From positions 25,078,710-25,142,709 of the forward strand of contig OU342804.1 of NCBI GenBank assembly GCA_910591455.2: a stretch of 64,000 bases of DNA, read 5' to 3'. The notes under the pieces are model-generated. The model made no database searches. It was not told the DNA's origin and saw only the letters and a list, made by a program, of their open reading frames with translations. Positions within the stretch are counted from its first letter, which is position 1, and each line of letters starts with the position of its first letter. Shown here one piece after another: positions 62,186-64,000 of this stretch. A program made the position numbers and the translations under genes. The stretch is from Pholis gunnellus (Eukaryota > Chordata > Actinopteri > Perciformes > Pholidae).

Positions 62186-64000
62186 CTTGGTCGCTCTTTA
62201 TAAAACGTCAACTTTCCTGACTCATTACAATGTGGATTATATATGAATTGATTACGGTGGTTACAACAAATTATAGTGCATTTCATAGGAATAGCTACAA
62301 CTGGTGTATGAGAACAACCTGTCCAATGGAGTGTAATGCATGCGTCAACCAGAACAAATTTAACTTGTTCAGTATGAAGATATATGTATGGAAGTGGGCA
62401 CTTTTATTAACTCCAAGAGAACCATATAGACCATTTTTAGGGGGTGACAGTGAACATTTTGATGGAGATAACAGGTCAACTGTATATGCCACATAGAAGT
62501 GGTATGCATTATCTGAAAGCTTGAAGATTCATTTGAGATGCAGCTCAGCAGTGGTCAAGTGTTTCTAGCCGTAAATCTATTAAATAATTGGTTAATTCAT
62601 TAGATCAATAAATTGGAAAAGTGTAAAGGGGCTAAGACCATTATGTTGGATATACTGTATATGATAGCCATTTCCATGCTCTAAAATAAAATAACTTTAT
62701 CGGCAATTGATTAGTTAAAAAAAAAGTTAAAACAAAGCATTTCAAACAGCTCTCTGGTAATAGAGTAATTATCGACTTCCCCACACAGTCAAAGCCCGCC
62801 TAGTTTTTCTCCAACTCTTAATCCCCTTGTCCACCATTAAAAGATGGGACATGTCTTTTGCTCCACTGTTCGTGTCAAGTACTAATCTGGCATTTCTGAA
62901 AGGAGCGGCATTGTTCTTGTGTATAACACCATCATGATGGTGCACTTATAGATTCTCATCTCCAAACGGCAAAACTTGCAGTAAGCTGTTGTCATCTCTA
63001 AGAATGGATTCAACCCTCTTCTTTACACTTTTCTCATACTCCCAATTCTAATAATATTTGCTCTCACGTCTACCTGATTTTCTACTTATTTTTGCATCAA
63101 GATATTTAGGGAGCTATTGACTGTGCTCTCATCTTTCAAACCTGCATACTTATTGTGATTCCTTCCCTCTGGATATTTTGACTGCATTTCTGCTTCACTG
63201 ACGCTTGTTGACAATTTTCCTTTTGTTTTCGTGCCTCTCTTTTTATACAAGTTTATTCTGCCCATGTCTCATCTAACCTCTGAGCTGAGTACTTGAGCTT
63301 GTGCTCACTCTCACAATGTTCTGTATGTGTTTGCCCCAGCTTTGCCCCGATGCTGTCCCTGTGTGTATGACTTACTCCACCATCCGCTGCCAATCGCTCT
63401 TTCTTTAAAAACATAATAATCCCTAACCAATGACAACACCAATAACAATGACCACAGCAACAAGTTGTTTTTAAAATAGGCCATAAAATGAAACCTGCAT
63501 TATAATTTTTAACCTATAATTCAATGTCACTGTTTTCTGCATTAAGAGATTTTGATTTACTGCTGCAGGGGAGGAGAACTTGAAACTTTCTAGCTTTAAC
63601 TTAAGTTTTGTTTTCTGATTCAAATATAAGTCTACAAAAAATACAACTTTAACTGATTCAATACAAAACATTCTGTCCAAACTGGATTCCATATATATAC
63701 ACATATACCGTGTGCATTGTTTTGCTACATGTTTGTGGGTTGGACAACATGTTTCCTTGAGACGATCTGAAACTGTGTGCAATGTGCTGCAGTTTTTTTT
63801 CTCACACTTGGTCAGTGTGTCAGAGGTGTTACCAAATCAGCAAAGATGTGTGTGTGAAACCCGCTGAATTGAAAAGGCAGTGCACACAATAAGTCCTCTG
63901 CAGTGTAAACGCGTGCGCAACACAACCAGGTGTTATTTCATGTTCTTTAATATTCGATTTGTAATATTTTTGCATATAGAGATTTGTATTATGGATTATT
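62186..64000. other. Non-coding, nothing recognised
   Basis: AT-rich; frames up to 103 codons (63471-63782, -) have no known motif. Confidence 0.5.

Noticed and set aside
1..64000. tRNA genes, rRNA, CRISPR arrays, operons and bacterial promoters
   Set aside because: No cloverleaf-compatible A/B boxes outside repeat tails, no spaced direct repeats and no clustered co-directional genes; the sequence is vertebrate in character.

Overview
The window looks like an intergenic or large intronic stretch of a ray-finned fish genome, probably a spiny-rayed (percomorph) teleost. It is AT-rich by eye, has no dense or operon-like coding, carries long CA/GA microsatellites, and holds the mixture of transposons typical of such fish: DIRS, L2-like and RTE-like LINEs, hAT, piggyBac, Harbinger-like elements and a solo LTR. 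I could not identify any host protein-coding gene, tRNA, rRNA or CRISPR array. Two short open segments with splice-like borders (26409-26543 on + and 30460-30705 on -) are listed only as weak exon candidates.

Layout. 1-3.1 kb: nothing recognisable. 3.1-5.6 kb: a Harbinger-like element holding a LINE reverse-transcriptase scrap and an inserted hAT element with a perfect 8-bp target duplication. 6.46-6.85 kb: a LINE fragment homologous to one at 35.2-35.5 kb. 6.8-16.2 kb: mostly unannotatable, with a 44-unit TG tract at 9.1 kb and a 13-bp hairpin at 10.55 kb. 16.2 kb: a DIRS-like reverse-transcriptase scrap. 17.5-19.1 kb: two inverted repeat arms around a 1.1-kb core. 19.2-22 kb: copies of a dispersed repeat family that recurs near 54.6 and 62 kb and probably near 28.3 and 52.8 kb.

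33-41 kb is the richest part, a nest of transposons. A decayed DIRS retrotransposon (gag-like, RT/RNase H and tyrosine-recombinase pieces, all on +) is interrupted by a minus-strand L2-like LINE, by a piggyBac-type element with its own hAT insertion, and by a second hAT element. That second hAT element has perfect 15-bp ends and a perfect 8-bp target duplication, and still carries a 152-codon open frame for the transposase dimerisation domain.

41-64 kb holds a tRNA-like-tailed dispersed repeat (41.15 kb), an RTE-like LINE 3' end (42.1-42.5 kb), a CA tract (43.9 kb), a solo LTR with 5-bp duplication (46.7-47.25 kb), a hAT remnant keeping a BED-finger-like N-terminus (49.0-49.6 kb), a GA tract (51.6 kb) and a small MITE-like element (53.7 kb). 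The rest is unannotated.

No set of genes here works together. The sequence is best read as a record of successive insertions. Family assignments rest on recognised motifs and visible terminal repeats and target duplications, not on database searches.
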